The notes: generated from the sequence alone by a model not told the origin. Numbered from the stretch's first letter, positions 11,323 to 23,625 are shown. The stretch: 64,000 nucleotides of DNA from Pinus tabuliformis (GCA_031772625.1 CM062815.1:115762989-115826988); one strand, 5' to 3'. Translations and numbers: made by a program.

Positions 11323-11699
11323 ACATGGGCACACCAGGATATGTGTTTGACACGTGTCCTAAAACAGGATATGCACATGTGACAAACACGTGTCTGACAC
11401 ATGCCCTAAACATGTCACAACTATTTGACTCTAAAAACACATTTTCATTGTTATTTTCTCACTTTCAGCTGGATTGAAAGAGCTCTTATGTTCTCTCATT
11501 GTGCAGATGAAGGGTAAAATTGAGACTGAAAGGGATTCAAGGTGCTCTGTAAATGTTCTATTTTCTTTTAAAAAATGGAACTTTGTCTATTTTTATGTTT
11601 GTAATTGTAAATTTTAAATTTTTTTAATATATATATATATATATCATGTCCTACATGTCATGTGTTGAACACTTGCATTTCCGTCTCCTCCATGTCTCA

Positions 11700-12130
11700 T
11701 GTCATCATGTTATGTGACTGAGAAACCTGTAATAAATACCTGGAATCAAAACATAAAATAAATTCAAACAGTGACTGTTGATGTTGGGCAGCAGTTTGGA
11801 AACTTGGTAGCTGAAAACTCAACTGTAGATGATTTTTGGCAATTTTTCCAGTGGATTCACTATTGAACACATTAGAGAGGCATTCTAAGTTTGGTTTTAA
11901 GCTTTCTTGTGGACAAAAAAAGGTAGCAGCAGAGGAAGTTTGACTTTTTCTCACTTGTCAGAGATTAATACAATTATCTTATTTTACCTATCTTATCACT
12001 GAAACAGTGATTGGAATCCAGAATCTGCAGTTTTTTGTTGATTTCACTATAAAATTCACTTGCAAATTGTTGGAAGATATATTTCTCAAAACAATTAGAT
12101 GTTCCTGTTATAAATAATGGAAGTTAAGAT
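11700..12130. repeat. Repeat R1, copy 3
   Basis: Contains AATACCTGGAATCAAAACAT, GGAAACTTGGTAGCTGAAAA, a GAACACATTAGAGAGGCATT stretch and AAAATTCACTTGCAAATTGT, each with a counterpart in copy 2 or copy 1. Preceded by an AT run (11625-11645). Confidence 0.6.
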
Positions 12131-12149
12131 GACTCCATTAATCTTTGAG

Positions 12150-12890
12150 TGCAGCGAATCCATCACTTTTTTCCAAGGAAAACCTCATGAGGTACTCGAG
12201 GGTTACTTCCCCACATTTGTGGCTGGCACCACTAGCAAATCCATCACCATAAACTAGCACACCTAACTCAGGGGGTTTAAACTGGGTACCAGCCAGCACA
12301 GAACTAGTCAAATATCCAACAACATTCGTAATAAACAGTTGAGCATCCACCACCTATCAAGAGGTGGGCACCATCCCACTGTTTGGGCTGTATGACCACC
12401 CAGCACGAACTTAACAGCCATGATGGCCTCTGCTTATCAAATGCCCCCTTGTGCAGAGCATCCACTACCTATTTTCCAAGCAAAAACTTAAGGGGGAAAC
12501 CCAACGGATGCTTCCCCACATTCATGGATGGCATCCCTAGTAAAGTTGTTGACGTAGAGTACTGCACTTAACCCTGGGTGGATTCAAACCAGTCATCAGC
12601 ACTGAACTAGCCAAATGCGCAACAACATTGGCAACAATTGGTTGAGCTTAACCCCTTGGGCTTAGGGTATCCAACACCTATAAAGTGTTTGGATACCATC
12701 TCACCGTTTAGGGCATATGACCACCAAGTCCTGACTTAATGGCCATGAAGACCTCTACCAATCAAGTCCCCACCATGTAGATGCATCCCAGCCGACAAGG
12801 GGCAAACATGTCACATTTGGGGCATTTGAACCCTGGTGGGGGCAACAGCACTTACCTGGTTTCACCAACCAGGAAATTACCCTTTGACTG
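12150..12890 (-). repeat. SINE-like tandem array, three tRNA-derived units
   Basis: Three related units follow one another. Read on the minus strand each has a tRNA-like head then a body. Box B-like strings are GGTTTGAATCC (near 12590), a degenerate CAGTTTAAACCC (near 12280) and AGGGTTCAAATGCCCC (near 12825). A box-like TTGGCTAGTTCAGTGCTGA lies near 12615 and TGGTTGGTGAAACCAGGTAA near 12870. Bodies share ACTTAATGGCCATGA-type and CCTCTGCTTATCAAATGCCC-type stretches, with TTCCCCACATT-ATGG in two units. A tRNA-derived SINE family is the best reading. The head-to-tail arrangement is uncommon and could reflect repeated insertion or tandem duplication. Confidence 0.6.
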
Positions 12891-13219
12891 CAATCATAAC
12901 TGATCATTTCAGTCAGGTTATGTAATTTATTTGTGATTGTTTTCTATTAATTATTAATAAACAAAAAAAAAAAAAAACTTTTTTGTGTGTAATATCCCCA
13001 AGATATCCTGCCACCAACTGAAATTTGAGGGGTTTCTACAGACATATTAGATACACATACCTGCATTCCCCCTGTACCAGAAAACCTTGGTGGAAGACTG
13101 TTCATAAAAGCAGTTATAAGATGTACAACCCATATCAGAAGTAGCGGTATCTTGATTGGAGAAGAGAAGGGTTTTGCTTGCCTAGGTGCTAAGGCTAGCA
13201 AAGGAACCCATGAGACAGC
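12891..13219. other. Intron sequence with A15 run, nothing else recognised
   Basis: A poly-A run at 12962-12976 could be the tail of a retroposed sequence. No gene or defined repeat was seen. Confidence 0.4.
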
Positions 13220-14300
13220 CACTTAGCAGATTCTTAATTTAATTAGCTATTTCCTAAAGTTAAACTTAGGGAAAATTAAAAATTCCCAAGTTAATTTATG
13301 ATTTAATGATGACCGTTGACCACAATTTAATCTCAGCATTGAGAAAGATTAGGGTTGAGATCAAATTATAAGAGTAAATAGAGCGAGTTAGTGGCAACTC
13401 AGTTGAGCACAAGCAGGTGTGAGAGATCAGCAAAAGGAAGCTTGAGGGTTTCAGCAGTTCACAGTGTTTCAGCATTTGGAAAGGAGAAATCAAGTGGGGA
13501 TCGAATTGCCTCAGCTCAGACAGCCTTAGCGCAAACTCCACTTTGCACATGAGCGCAGAAAGAGAAGCCTGCACGTTTGTAACTTTGTACTATTCGCACA
13601 GGCTGCAGATAGCCATATCTGCGCAGGCCGTATGGCAGATCTAGTGCGTGAGAGGGAGATTGATTCATCTCAGAGCTGATCAGTTGCTTTTCATTGTGAT
13701 AAAAGGGAAGTTTCTCCCCTGCTATAATTTTCAGAAGAAACCCCTTTTGCTGAAGAAGATAATAATAAAAACACACAGAGTTGCAGGTTTTCCCCGGAGT
13801 TGGGGTTTCCTGTGTATATCTTGTGTCATATGGTCGATGTGTTTTTCTTCTGATTTATTTTCCGCTGTGCATGTATTTGCAGTTTAAGTTTCCAGTGCAG
13901 CAGTTGTTTGTATTTCTGGTTTTTATACATAGAAAATTGTAAATCAGTTGCTGGGTTTTATGGAAATCTAATATGTTATACATATTACCACTTCCTATGG
14001 CACTGGAAACTTCTTTTTCTGAATTCTGTTCTAATTACACACCTCTATTCAATATATACACCATTCCCCGAGATACATTCCAGAAGAAACTTTCCAAAAT
14101 GACATAATCTGAGGATTCCAATACATTGTCACTTAGACCCAGGACATGACCCAGGACATTAAAACAAGATTCCAAAAACAAGGATCAGACAGAATTTATC
14201 ATGGAATAAAGATGTACAATATAATACATCTTTCAATTGCAATGGAAACTTTTCTTCTGAATTGCAATTCTAATTTTTTTTAAATTACAGTGACCTCTGA
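13220..14300 (+). repeat. Probable LTR debris (unplaced ends)
   Basis: Composition and motifs resemble the U3-R-U5 of the LTR at 57703-58751: both have a stretch of early text rich in GAGAG/GCAGAT words followed by a GGTTTTCCCC-type block (13788 here). No TG/CA ends or target duplication could be fixed. Small reading frames across it look like chance. Confidence 0.35.
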
Positions 14301-15060
14301 TACAAAGAAATGCTGGAACCAGGAACATGACATATGCCACTTGAATAGCAGCCAACTGACATAAGTGAATTTTCTAACCCCGGCAACCTGGCTAATTAAT
14401 TTCTAGAAGATTATTACGCAGATCTACTGAATAAAAGAGCACAGCTGAGATTTTAACACATAAAAAATAGATAACACCAGAAGCAAATTAATACACCAAT
14501 CTCAAACACATGCACACATAGTTTCTGCCCTTCAAAATCTGTTGTTTTATTAACAAAAATCCACAGCATAGAAGGGCTCTCTTCCTGGGATGATGATCCT
14601 CTGAGGAAAAACACAAATACAACAATAAAACTGGAAATGATCCAGCTGGTCAAACCCATGACCCATCCTTCAATCTGCTGGTTATCTGGATCCTTCCCTT
14701 GCTGCCCCTTGCACTCTTCCTCAAACCCTGCACACTTGGATGAAATTCCTTCACCCAATCACTGAGATCTCACTATCTCACTGTGTCTTGTGCTCGCTTG
14801 AAGTGTCTTCTCCCCTAGGCCTAGCCTTCTGTTTATAAGTTTGAGTTATTGACTAAATCCACAACCCTAATCTTCAAAGTGATTGACAGTTGAGATTGGA
14901 TCTCAACATCACTTGAGATCAATAGTTGAGATTCATCTAATTCACTAATGCAAACAACCTTTGCATTTCATTAGATTAACTCACTTTATATTATAAAAGT
15001 CAATTACATTAATAATTAAAGTAATTGCTCAGGTTAAAGGTCAATTAGGCAACTTCCTCA
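14301..15060 (-). repeat. Possible truncated minus-strand LTR
   Basis: The reverse complement of a degenerate primer-site string (TTGTATCAGAGG, plus 14295-14306) borders the left side. A minus-strand TATA-like ACTTATAAACAG lies at 14830-14841. The right side is cut by the L1 LTR that starts at 15061. A minus-strand frame of 101 codons (14453-14758) has a hydrophobic segment (SSFIVVFVFF) but no recognisable family. Confidence 0.3.
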
Positions 15061-16231
15061 TGTTGAAATGTGTAACTAGGTTCGGTCTTCATAATTTCTA
15101 TTGTAATCATGATTTTATATATTTGATATTAAAGAGAAAAGAAATTTATTATTGTCATTCTTGATGCATGGGTTTCATGCTCAAGATAAATTTATTTATA
15201 GGTCAAGCACCCATTGAGTGCTTCTAGGTTTGTCATAGAGTTATGAAGTCAAAAGAGTCATTGTCATACATGTAAGACCCCTTTGGGCATGTTGTATCTT
15301 GTAAAGAAAATTTTTGTATAGTCAAAAGTGTCATAAAGACCCTCCAAGACCTTGTCAAACAAGCAGCAACAAGTCAGCCTTCATAAGATGACAAGTTGGC
15401 CTCATGTAGGGCTATTCGACCTAGAAGAGAAGCCTATATATAAGAGACATCGACCTCACTTGAAGGACATCCAATTATCACACAAGAAGTTCGATCAAGA
15501 AAGAGAAAGAGACCTAAAAGAGCGAAGAAGAAGAGGACTAAAAGAAGGAAAGGAATGAAGTCTTTGAGTATTGCTTTTGGGCTATCATCTCCTCACACAT
15601 GCGAAGATTAGGGCAACATTACTACAGCAAGACCGAATTGCAGAAAGAAGCTGAGATAGGGCACCAAAAGGTCTACCTTGCAAGCCGAGTTCCCAAGAAG
15701 GAAGAACCAATTCAAGCGAAGGAATAAGAGGGAAGAAATCACCATCTTTTCCCATACGTGCAAGAGCTAGGGTTTCTGTAGTAGTCGAAGTTGCAGAAAA
15801 AATTGTTGGAGTCAAAGTTGATGGAGAAACTGTTGGGGTTGAAGTTGTTGGAGAAGTTGTTGGGGTCGAAGTTGTTGGAGAAGTTGCTACGATCGAAGTT
15901 GCTAGAAGGAAAGCTCATCAAGAAGGAAGGTTGACTTGGTCTTGGAGGGGTCTTTGACAAGGATCTTAGGTCTTGGAATTCCTCATCTAAACATTCTATA
16001 AGATGAGAAAAATTCTTGTGGGTTTTCCTCTCAAGAGGAGAGGTTTTGGCACTGGCTTGCAGCGTACATTTTGTGTCATCTTGTCCTATTGTTCTTCATT
16101 GTTTGGTAGTTGTTTGATGATTAAAGAACACTATAATAATCAAGTAAATCAAGTTAAATAAAAGAACATCACAAGCAGTTATCAAAGCAAGAGAAATCAC
16201 CTAGTCTAAGTTGCCCCTAGATTTCTCAACA
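15061..16231 (+). repeat. 5' LTR, family L1 (1,171 bp)
   Basis: Starts TGTTGAAATGTGTAACTAGG and ends CCTAGATTTCTCAACA. A TATA-like CCTATATATAAGAGAC lies at 15433-15448. The ends are almost identical to the solo LTR at 2811-3998. Confidence 0.88.
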
Positions 16232-16706
16232 TGGTATCAAAGCCAAGGTGACAAGACAAGAAGAGACAGCTTGAAGATCATCAATTTAAGAAGGATACAT
16301 AAGGGTCGAGCACAAGGAGATCATCAAGAAGGAACTAAGGAACATCAAAGAGGACTACCCATCTCATCACAAGGATCATACCATCTAGAAACAACAACGC
16401 TTTGAAGAAGAAGAAGACCTCAAAAACCCTAGCTCATTCAAAGAAGGATTCTACACTTGAAGCATTCTTGGGAAGCTCACACATCCTACAATCATCATCC
16501 AAGGAAGCAAAAAGAAGCATTGCCATCATCATCAAAGGAATCAAGACTATCTCCCTCTCTTGAAAAAGAAGCGTTGTCATCTTTGCGAAGGGATCTTCAA
16601 TTATCAACATCATCAAGAAGGCATCAAGTTGAAGATATCATCTTCAAAGGACCATCTTCACTTGTCAAGTAAGTATCTTTGTATTTATCCCTGAATCTAT
16701 TATCAA

Positions 16707-17579
16707 CATGACTTCATTCTGCAAGGAAAGCAAAAAATTGGTCGGGTCATCAAATTTCCTTGCATGGAAGAAGACAATAGATTTGGTCCTCATAGAGAAT
16801 GAAAATATTGAATATGTAAAGGTTTCAATCTCTAAACCATCTCAAGAGCAAGCTCAAGCACTATTGAAGTATATGAATTTATGAAAGGGAAAATAAGGGT
16901 TCAAAGAATCCTCATAGAATCAATCAAGGATTCCCTCATCCCTTATGTAGCAAAGTTGTACAAATCGAAAGATATCTACGAAAAGTTGGTAGAATTGTTT
17001 TCTGTAAGCACTGCAGGAGAAGTTATATCACTGAGAACCGAACTATACAAAATGAAGGTATCAAAGGAAGAAGGGGAAGGGGTAGCCTCATACCTTATGA
17101 GGGTACCTGAAATAAGAGATCAACTACAAGAACTAGGAGAAATAATGTCTAATAAAGAAATGAGCATCGTCGTGCTCAATGCACTACCTGATGAATGGGG
17201 CAACTTTGTATCAAGTATCTATGGAAAGAAGGAAGCCACTCCATTCAATGAACTATGGTCATTATGTAAGATTGAAGAAACTAGGTTGAAGGCAAAAAGC
17301 GATGCTAGATCAAATGAACAAGTTCAAGCATATGTTTCCATGGCCAGGAGAAAAGGAAACTTTGGGAAGTTTGATCCTCAGAAAAAGAAGATCATCGATA
17401 TGTCAAAAATACAATGCTATGAGTGTAATGAATATGGGCACTTTAAAAGGAATTGTCCTAAACTAAAGAAGGACAACAAGAAGAGAAAGGAAATAAATGA
17501 AGCTCGTGTTATCAAAGAAGTGGAAGAATCAGAAAAGAAGAAATCAAAGGAGGAAGTGAAAGATCTCTACTATAACTAA
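16707..17579 (+). pseudogene. Copia-type gag fossil with CCHC zinc knuckle
   Basis: The region starts MTSFCKESKKLVGSSNFLAW, with the N-L-x-W motif of the copia gag family. It continues through SLIPYVAKL-SKDIYEKL, SYLMRVPEIRDQL and VLNALPDEW. A CYECNEYGHFKRNC zinc knuckle lies near 17415-17460, followed by a lysine/glutamate-rich tail ending EEVKDLYYN. There is no protease or pol after it. The same architecture appears at 20120-20979 and 56878-57700 on the minus strand. Treated as a fossil; the region is broken. Confidence 0.88.
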
Positions 17580-17863
17580 GATAATCTCCTTCGCTTAGTT
17601 CTTTTCAGTTATAAAAGAGAATAGAAAGCATCACAATTATGATAGGATGCATTAGAGCAAGATAGAGATGACATCATCATAGAAGCATGGAAGGATAGCT
17701 AAAGTAGAAAGTCTACATGGTTATCGCAGTCATCATGTTAAAATTGGCAACTAGGGCCAAATTCCACCTTGGGACAGCTCATATGATCAAGATGATTATT
17801 GCATTGGATTCCTCTTCCTTTTGCTTCTGAGCTTCCTGTCTGATCAAACTTGCTTTAATACCA

Positions 17864-18961
17864 TGTCAAAATTTTCAACTATTTCAGCAACTGAAAATTA
17901 TTCTTCTAACTCTAAATTAATTTTGCAGCTTACTTGCTATAGCAAACAACGAATAATTCACAACTGCAATTTTCACCAAAACAAAATATTGCGGAAGATA
18001 AACTAGAAACTGGGAAAATACTAGCACACACACAAAAATACAACACCGTTATTTTTGGACAAATGTCTCCCAAAAAACCCAATGTGGGAAAATCGGTGTA
18101 GCAATTCAAGGCTTTTATTATTAAGCAGCAATGACAAATCCAGAGTACAATAAATGTCACCAAACTAGCGAATCTACCCAAGAGAATACTGGCAAAAATA
18201 TACTGAGGGATTTTACCTCTCTCTAAGCAATCACAGCGCCATGTAACCTCTAAAAAGCGAGACTTCTAAACTTGTCTGCAGGCTTTGCATCACCCCTACG
18301 TTGCCTGCCAAATGCTCTAACCTCAATCAACTGTCAATCTAGTCATCCTGCCTGCTGCTAACTGGAAAAATGCTTTTCCAACCCTTTGGAAACTCTTCTC
18401 AGCATCTGGTACTGAAGACGTCCTCCCCTTCAGCTGAATGGAACTGCTCACTTGAGCCTTTGCGCTGCCTACTGGAGAATATTTTCAGCCTCGTCTCTCT
18501 GACTCTCAGGAAATGGCAAACTTCCTTTCAAACTCACTATCTCTGCGTCCCCTCTCTAGCTCGAACTCTTCCGGCAAAATGTTGTTGCTCTCTAGAAAGT
18601 CGAACTGCCCAAGGAAATCAATCGCAGGTGTATTCCTCCATCTACCCATCGACTTCTTCTTATAACATCTAGTTGGGACTCCAATGACCAATATTAAAAC
18701 ATAATCAATGGCTGGGGTCATTTCCTAGTCGATCCGTGTGAGTTTCTAGAGAAATCTCATCTTCTCCGTTAATTACTGTTAATCAATCATTTTCCCTAAG
18801 TCAGACTTGAGAAAAAATTAATTACTGATTAATTAAATTAATTAAGGCATTTCTAGGTGGATTTTCTTGAAACCTTTTCTAGGTTATGGAGTCCTCGTGT
18901 TTCTTAGCCTTTCTGACAATTGTTGAGAATAGAACACCATCTGATGTTACAAAAACTAACA
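17864..18961 (-). repeat. Minus-strand LTR, family L2 (1,098 bp)
   Basis: Minus-strand start TGTTAGTTTTTGTAACATCA at 18961, end AAAATTTTGACA at 17864. Next to it on the plus strand, GCTTTAATACCA at 17852-17863 is the complement of a degenerate primer site (TGGTATTAAAGC). It is therefore a 5' LTR with only a scrap of internal sequence left. It aligns with the interrupted LTR at 2228-10595. Confidence 0.8.
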
Positions 18962-19161
18962 TTATCATCATGAATTCCTGCAATATCTTTCCAAAAGCAG
19001 ATAACCAATAACAAAAAATATTAGATTTACCTCATCATGATAGCTTTCTTATCAAGGCAACATCCTCATGGTACATCTTCACACGAACCTTCATGCATCA
19101 GAGTGCCCAAGGATGGAACTTGATTACGAAGTTACAATTTTTCTATATTGGATGTTGATCA

Positions 19162-19502
19162 CAATGTGGAAAAAGTCGAAGTCGGGATTAAATCGGCAAG
19201 GGTCCAGAAGTTGAAAAAGTCGTTAAAGTCGGGAGTTTTTTGAAAAAGTCAGCAAAATTAAAAAAATACAAAAATATTCATTTTTTAAAAAATCCCGACT
19301 TTTTCAATAAAATCCCGATTTTTTCAAAAATAAAAATAAAAAATCGTTAAATAAACTACCTCATTCACGATTTTTTGGAAAAAGTCCCGATTTAATCCCG
19401 ACTTTTTCAACTGGGAAAAAATCGGCAAAAAATCGGCCGATTTAATCGGCCAGCCAAAAAATATCACATTTTGGGGATTTAATCCCGACTTTTTCCACAC
19501 TG
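19162..19502. mobile_element. hAT-2: miniature hAT element, AAAGTCGGGA subterminal repeats
   Basis: The 341-bp element starts CAATGTGGAAAAAGTCG and ends CGACTTTTTCCACACTG. Perfect 8-bp target duplications GTTGATCA flank it (19154-19161 and 19503-19510). Repeats of AAAAAGTCGGGA, AATCCCGACTTTTT and AATCGGC fill almost the whole element, so it can fold on itself. It is non-coding and inserted into the internal region of the minus-strand gag-only element. Confidence 0.93.
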
Positions 19503-20119
19503 GTTGATCATTATTCTATATAATCTGAGAGGAAGTCTTGATCCATTATTCATTCTAGAGTAAGTCAAGCTCATCTTTTCGGCATCATATAACCATACAA
19601 AGCATATTTTATGACCAACTTCTTTTCACAAGATTTTGTACATATGAATCCTACCCAAAAGATACTTCAAGTATGCATTCCTATGCTATCATATAATCAT
19701 CTAGATATATGCCCTAAAATGAGCCTACAACATGACCAACTACATACCTTCATCCTTCTAGAGTATTGTTTCCATACAATATGAAATATATGTTAACCTT
19801 GTCATAATTCTTCTTCCAAGAACCTTCCAAAATGATGGTTCTTATAGAAACCATGATGATCCACCTTAGCAAGAATGACTACCTCTAGCATAATGTTAGA
19901 TAATGCTTGGATGAATAATAATATGCAAAATGGTCCCAATCTTCTCAATTTTAAAAGACCTCGATGATTCTCACTAAAGCAAATCACGTAGACTCTAAGT
20001 ATGCTACTATCTCATGCTTCTATCTATGATGCCAACAAAAACCTTCTAGAGTAAACAGTGCATGTTATTCTAAAGGAAAGACCAACTTCCTAAAGAACAT
20101 GACAAGGAGGATGCCTTCT

Positions 20120-20979
20120 TTAACAGTAAATATCTTTGACATCTTCTTTCTTTAGCTTCTTCTCAGGTTCTCCCATCTCCTCAGTTGTGTGAGCTTCACT
20201 TCTTTCCTTTCTTTTGTTGTTCTGTTTGTTTGGACAGTCCCTCTTAAAGTGTCCAAATTCATTACATCCAAAGCATTGAACCTTGGACATGTCTTGCTTC
20301 TTCTTGGACTTCCCAAACTTTCCCTTCTTCAGCTTCTTGGTTCTTGCAATGAAGGCTTGAGACTACTCATTTGATTCGATATCATCCTTTGCCTTGATCC
20401 TAGTCTCTTCCAAGATGCATTGAGCCCACAACTCATAAAAAGGAGTTGAGTCTTTCTTAGAGTAGATGCTCATTGCAAAACTGCTCCATTCTGGTGGCAA
20501 AGCATTCAGTACACATATGGTCATCTCAGAATCAGAAATTGTTTCCTCGAGCCCCTTCAACTGATCTCTTATTTGAGAGATCTTCATTAAAAATGAGGCC
20601 ATAACCTTGTCCTTCAATTTCTTCATTTTATATAGATTATTTCTCAAAGACATCTTTTGTCCTAATGTACTTATAGAGTACAAATTTACTAGCTTGTCAT
20701 ACATAGCCTTGGAAGTCTTCAAGTTAGCAACAAAGGGAACTAGATGATCCTTAATGGATCCAACAAGGATCCTTTATGCCCTTCGCCTTTCTTGTATTTT
20801 GCTAGTTCTTGAATCCTATCTTTGCTAGGTTCAGTAACTTCACCGAGGAAATCTTCCATTACTTCATGTTTTGTAAGTGTTAGGTCAATTCATTTCTTCC
20901 ATGCTAGGAAATTTGTTGAGCCAATGAGCTTATTGCTTACCTTGTAGAAAGGACCCATAGGACCTTTAGATTCAGACAT
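20120..20979 (-). pseudogene. Copia-type gag fossil with CCHC zinc knuckle (minus strand)
   Basis: Begins MSESKGPMGPFYKVSNKL and soon has STNFLAWKK. KAMYDKLVNLYSIS, SFLMKISQIRDQLKG and VLNALPPEW follow. A zinc knuckle CFGCNEFGHFKRDC lies near 20280-20235, with a tail ending EDVKDIYC. It is a close relative of the gag at 16707-17579 by motif order and wording. No pol follows. The region is broken. Confidence 0.85.
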
Positions 20980-21442
20980 AGAGCAATAATATGATACTTA
21001 CTTGTCAACCAAGAGTCTTACCTTTTCTGATGATGTCTCCACTATCCTGAGGCTTTCAAGATCTTCAATGATGTCTTATAAGGATGTTTTCCAGGTAGGT
21101 TAGATCAGCAAGATTCAATCCTGCATCAGCTAGCTACTAGCTACAATTTCGTTCCTTAGTTTCGACCCTGCAACTTTGATCAACGCCTCTGATGTTGAAA
21201 CTGTTGTAGAAACCTTGGATATGGTACAAGATAATCCTAAAATAAATTCCTCCTTTGAGCGAGGCTGATCTTTCCAAGATCAACGAGGTCAAAACAAAAT
21301 ATATGGTCTTCCAGTAACTTGAACTGCAACTCAATCCCCTACAATTTCACCCTCCCTTGTAGCCAAAAAAACCTTAAACCCTTCGTATGTCCACTAGATG
21401 ATCCTTCCAGTTGACTTCTTGTTCACCTTAGCTCTGATACCA

Positions 21443-22418
21443 TGTTGGAAAATGCAATGTGGTAGCTATTAATTTATATTTTCCTTATTCCTTAATACTT
21501 GCTTGTGAATCTTATTTTTCTTCTTGTGTTTCTATATTTGATCATTTTCATCAAACAAATATCATGATCAAAACAGTAAAGACAATGGAAATAGATATTA
21601 GGCTCCAAGTCAGGGCAAAAACCCCTCCAAGGGGGAAACCTAGAAAAACTCTTCTCTTCTTATAGAATCTGCTTCAAATGAGACAACAAAGACCCAAACC
21701 CTAGACCAAGTCTTCCAAGTACCAAGTCAACCCTCCAAAGAGACCTTCCAATTAGGTCAAAGTCAAACCAAATCAACCAAAGACAAACCCTTCCAGAGTT
21801 GCACAAATCTCAGAATTTCAACCCCCCTGCAACAAGATTTCGGACCTGCAGTCACTACAGAAATTTTGACCCCTACAACTACTCTAGAAACTCACATGTG
21901 TGAGAGAAAATGCCCAAAAACTCATCCTCTTTCCTTTGCTAGGGTTTTCTCCTTGATTCCTTGTCCTTTGCTCTTCTTTCTTCTTCTCTCTATTGCAGAT
22001 CAAACTTGTTGACAATGTGTGTCAAATGAGTTCAAAGATGTCTCTATATATAGCCTTTCCAAGAGGTCAAATAGCCCCTCTCTAGGCTAATTTGTCTCTG
22101 TCAGGGCCAACTTGTGCTAGGAGGCTTCCAAGATTTCCCGAACTCAAAAATAAATTCTTTTACAACATACATTTTGCCCAGAAGGGTCTTATAATCAAGA
22201 TGTTGACTCTCTTGACTCATGACAATAAATCATATGACCTAACAAACCCTAGAAGCATGAAGAACATGCTTTTACCTAGAAGACCATCAATAATGAGTAT
22301 GAAACCCATACTTTAAAATAATCACTTTTTCTTTTCATCTTTTGTTTGTTACACAAGATACATGTTGAAATGAGTACAATAACAATTATGACTACTAAAA
22401 CTAGTTACATTTCCAACA
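21443..22418 (-). repeat. 5' LTR of the minus-strand gag-only element (976 bp)
   Basis: Minus-strand start TGTTGGAAATGTAACTAG at 22418 and end TGCATTTTCCAACA at 21443. A minus-strand TATA-like GGCTATATATAGAG lies at 22047-22060. Start wording is related to L1 LTRs. Confidence 0.85.
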
Positions 22419-22423
22419 CTTGG

Positions 22424-22996
22424 AACCCTTCCCCTTGTCCTTCTTGGCCATACTAATTAGAGCCAGGTTCTCCTCTCCATCTCCCTACCTATTGGCCTTT
22501 AGACTCCTCCTGAGTCTCTTACTAAATGCAAACATACCAAAGCCTCTCCCAAGCAAAAATTCCCTTAACAAATGGTTCCCACAACTTGGGAAAACCATTT
22601 AGTGACACAATTATGAGCTCCACATCCTCCACTTTCTCCCCAATGGTTGAAAGTTGATCTCGTGTCTCGGTGATCCTCATGAAGTCACTAGTGACAGTAT
22701 CAAACCCTGACAACTGGATGAATTTGAGCTTGTTTCTCAAGATCATCTTCCTATTCATGTTGTGACTCTAGAACAAGTCTGTTAGTGCCTTGAACATCTC
22801 CCTAGTTGTCTTCCTCTTTGTCAAACGAGGGATCAAGTGATCCTTCATGGCATCTATGATGACTCGCAGAGCTCTAGTGCCTTTTTCATAGGTTGCCAAT
22901 AATGTTGCATTTATTGATTGTTGAATCTCCTTATCAACAATCTCCCAAAGCTCATTCTCTTTCAGCATCAAGGTAACCCTTGCCTTCCAAGGCAAA
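22424..22996 (-). pseudogene. Second, different copia gag fossil, cut by the 21443-22418 LTR
   Basis: Minus-strand coding traces include PWKARVTLMLKENELWEIV, AMKDHLIPRLTKRKTTREMF, RNKLKFIQL, ITETRDQL and VSLNGFPKLWEPFV, the copia gag signature. It differs from the other gag copies in sequence and belongs to a different copia lineage. It is broken and truncated, with no pol. Confidence 0.8.
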
Positions 22997-23625
22997 AGTT
23001 AGTTCTTCCATCCAACCTATCCTCAAATCTCAAACTGGTTGTTGCCATCTCTAGATTTGATAATTATTGTCTTGTGTTAAGTCCTTCTAGCACCCAAAAG
23101 AAAAGTTGTTGATTGATAAATCTGCTAAGATCTCCTGTGGGTTTGTGTTTTAGTCCTTTAAAACACCCAATAAAATTATTTTTCTACCAAAACCCTAATT
23201 GGTATCATCTTCCTCTCTCCCTATAAAGAATGACCCACAAATCTCTAACATCCTTTTCATGGGTTGCCAACAATGTTGCATCTGTTGGTTGTTAAATCTC
23301 CTTCTCAACAATCTCGCAAAAGGTCATTGTCTTTCAGCAACATGGTAACCATTACCTTGCAAGGCACAAAGTTAGATGCTCCATCCAACAACCTATCCTC
23401 AAATCTCACACTAGTGTTGCCATCTTTGGATTTGATAATTATTGCATTGTGTAAGTCCTTCTAGGCTTCTAGCACCCAAAAGAAAACAAGAAGTTGTCAA
23501 TTCATAGAACTACTAAGATCTCCTCTGGATTTGTGTTTCGGTACTTTAAAACACCCAATTAAATTATTTTTCTGCCAAACCCCTAATTGGTATCGTCTTC
23601 TTCTCTCCCTCTAAAGAATGACCTC
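22886..23625. repeat. Direct tandem duplication, two units of ~370 bp
   Basis: Both units share TTGCCAA(T/C)AATGTTGCAT, AATCTCCTT-TCAACAATCTC, CAACCTATCCTCAAATCTCA, TTTGATAATTATTG, CTAAGATCTCCT and CCCTAATTGGTATC. Unit 1 is about 22886-23255 and unit 2 about 23256-23625. The unit spans the start of the copia gag fossil plus leader sequence. Confidence 0.8.

Larger units (their letters stand above)
15061..17860 (+). mobile_element. L1-family LTR element, gag only, 3' end missing
   Basis: The 5' LTR is 15061-16231 and the primer site TGGTATCAAAGCC is at 16232-16244. A gag region follows at 16707-17579 with no pol after it. About 280 bp of non-coding sequence remain before a minus-strand LTR remnant begins. 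The element is incomplete and broken. Gag followed directly by non-coding sequence is seen three more times in this window, suggesting a non-autonomous gag-only lineage rather than random deletion. Confidence 0.75.
18962..22418 (-). mobile_element. Minus-strand gag-only LTR element, left part missing
   Basis: The 5' LTR (minus sense) is 21443-22418 and the primer site complement GCTCTGATACCA is at 21431-21442. Gag lies at 20979-20120, then about 1.1 kb of non-coding internal sequence interrupted by hAT-2. No pol and no left LTR are seen; the L2 LTR borders it. It inserted into another copia gag fossil to its right (22424-22996). Confidence 0.72.

Noticed and set aside
14453-14758. 101-codon minus-strand frame with a hydrophobic stretch
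   Set aside because: Looks membrane-protein-like but lies in probable LTR debris and matches no family I know.
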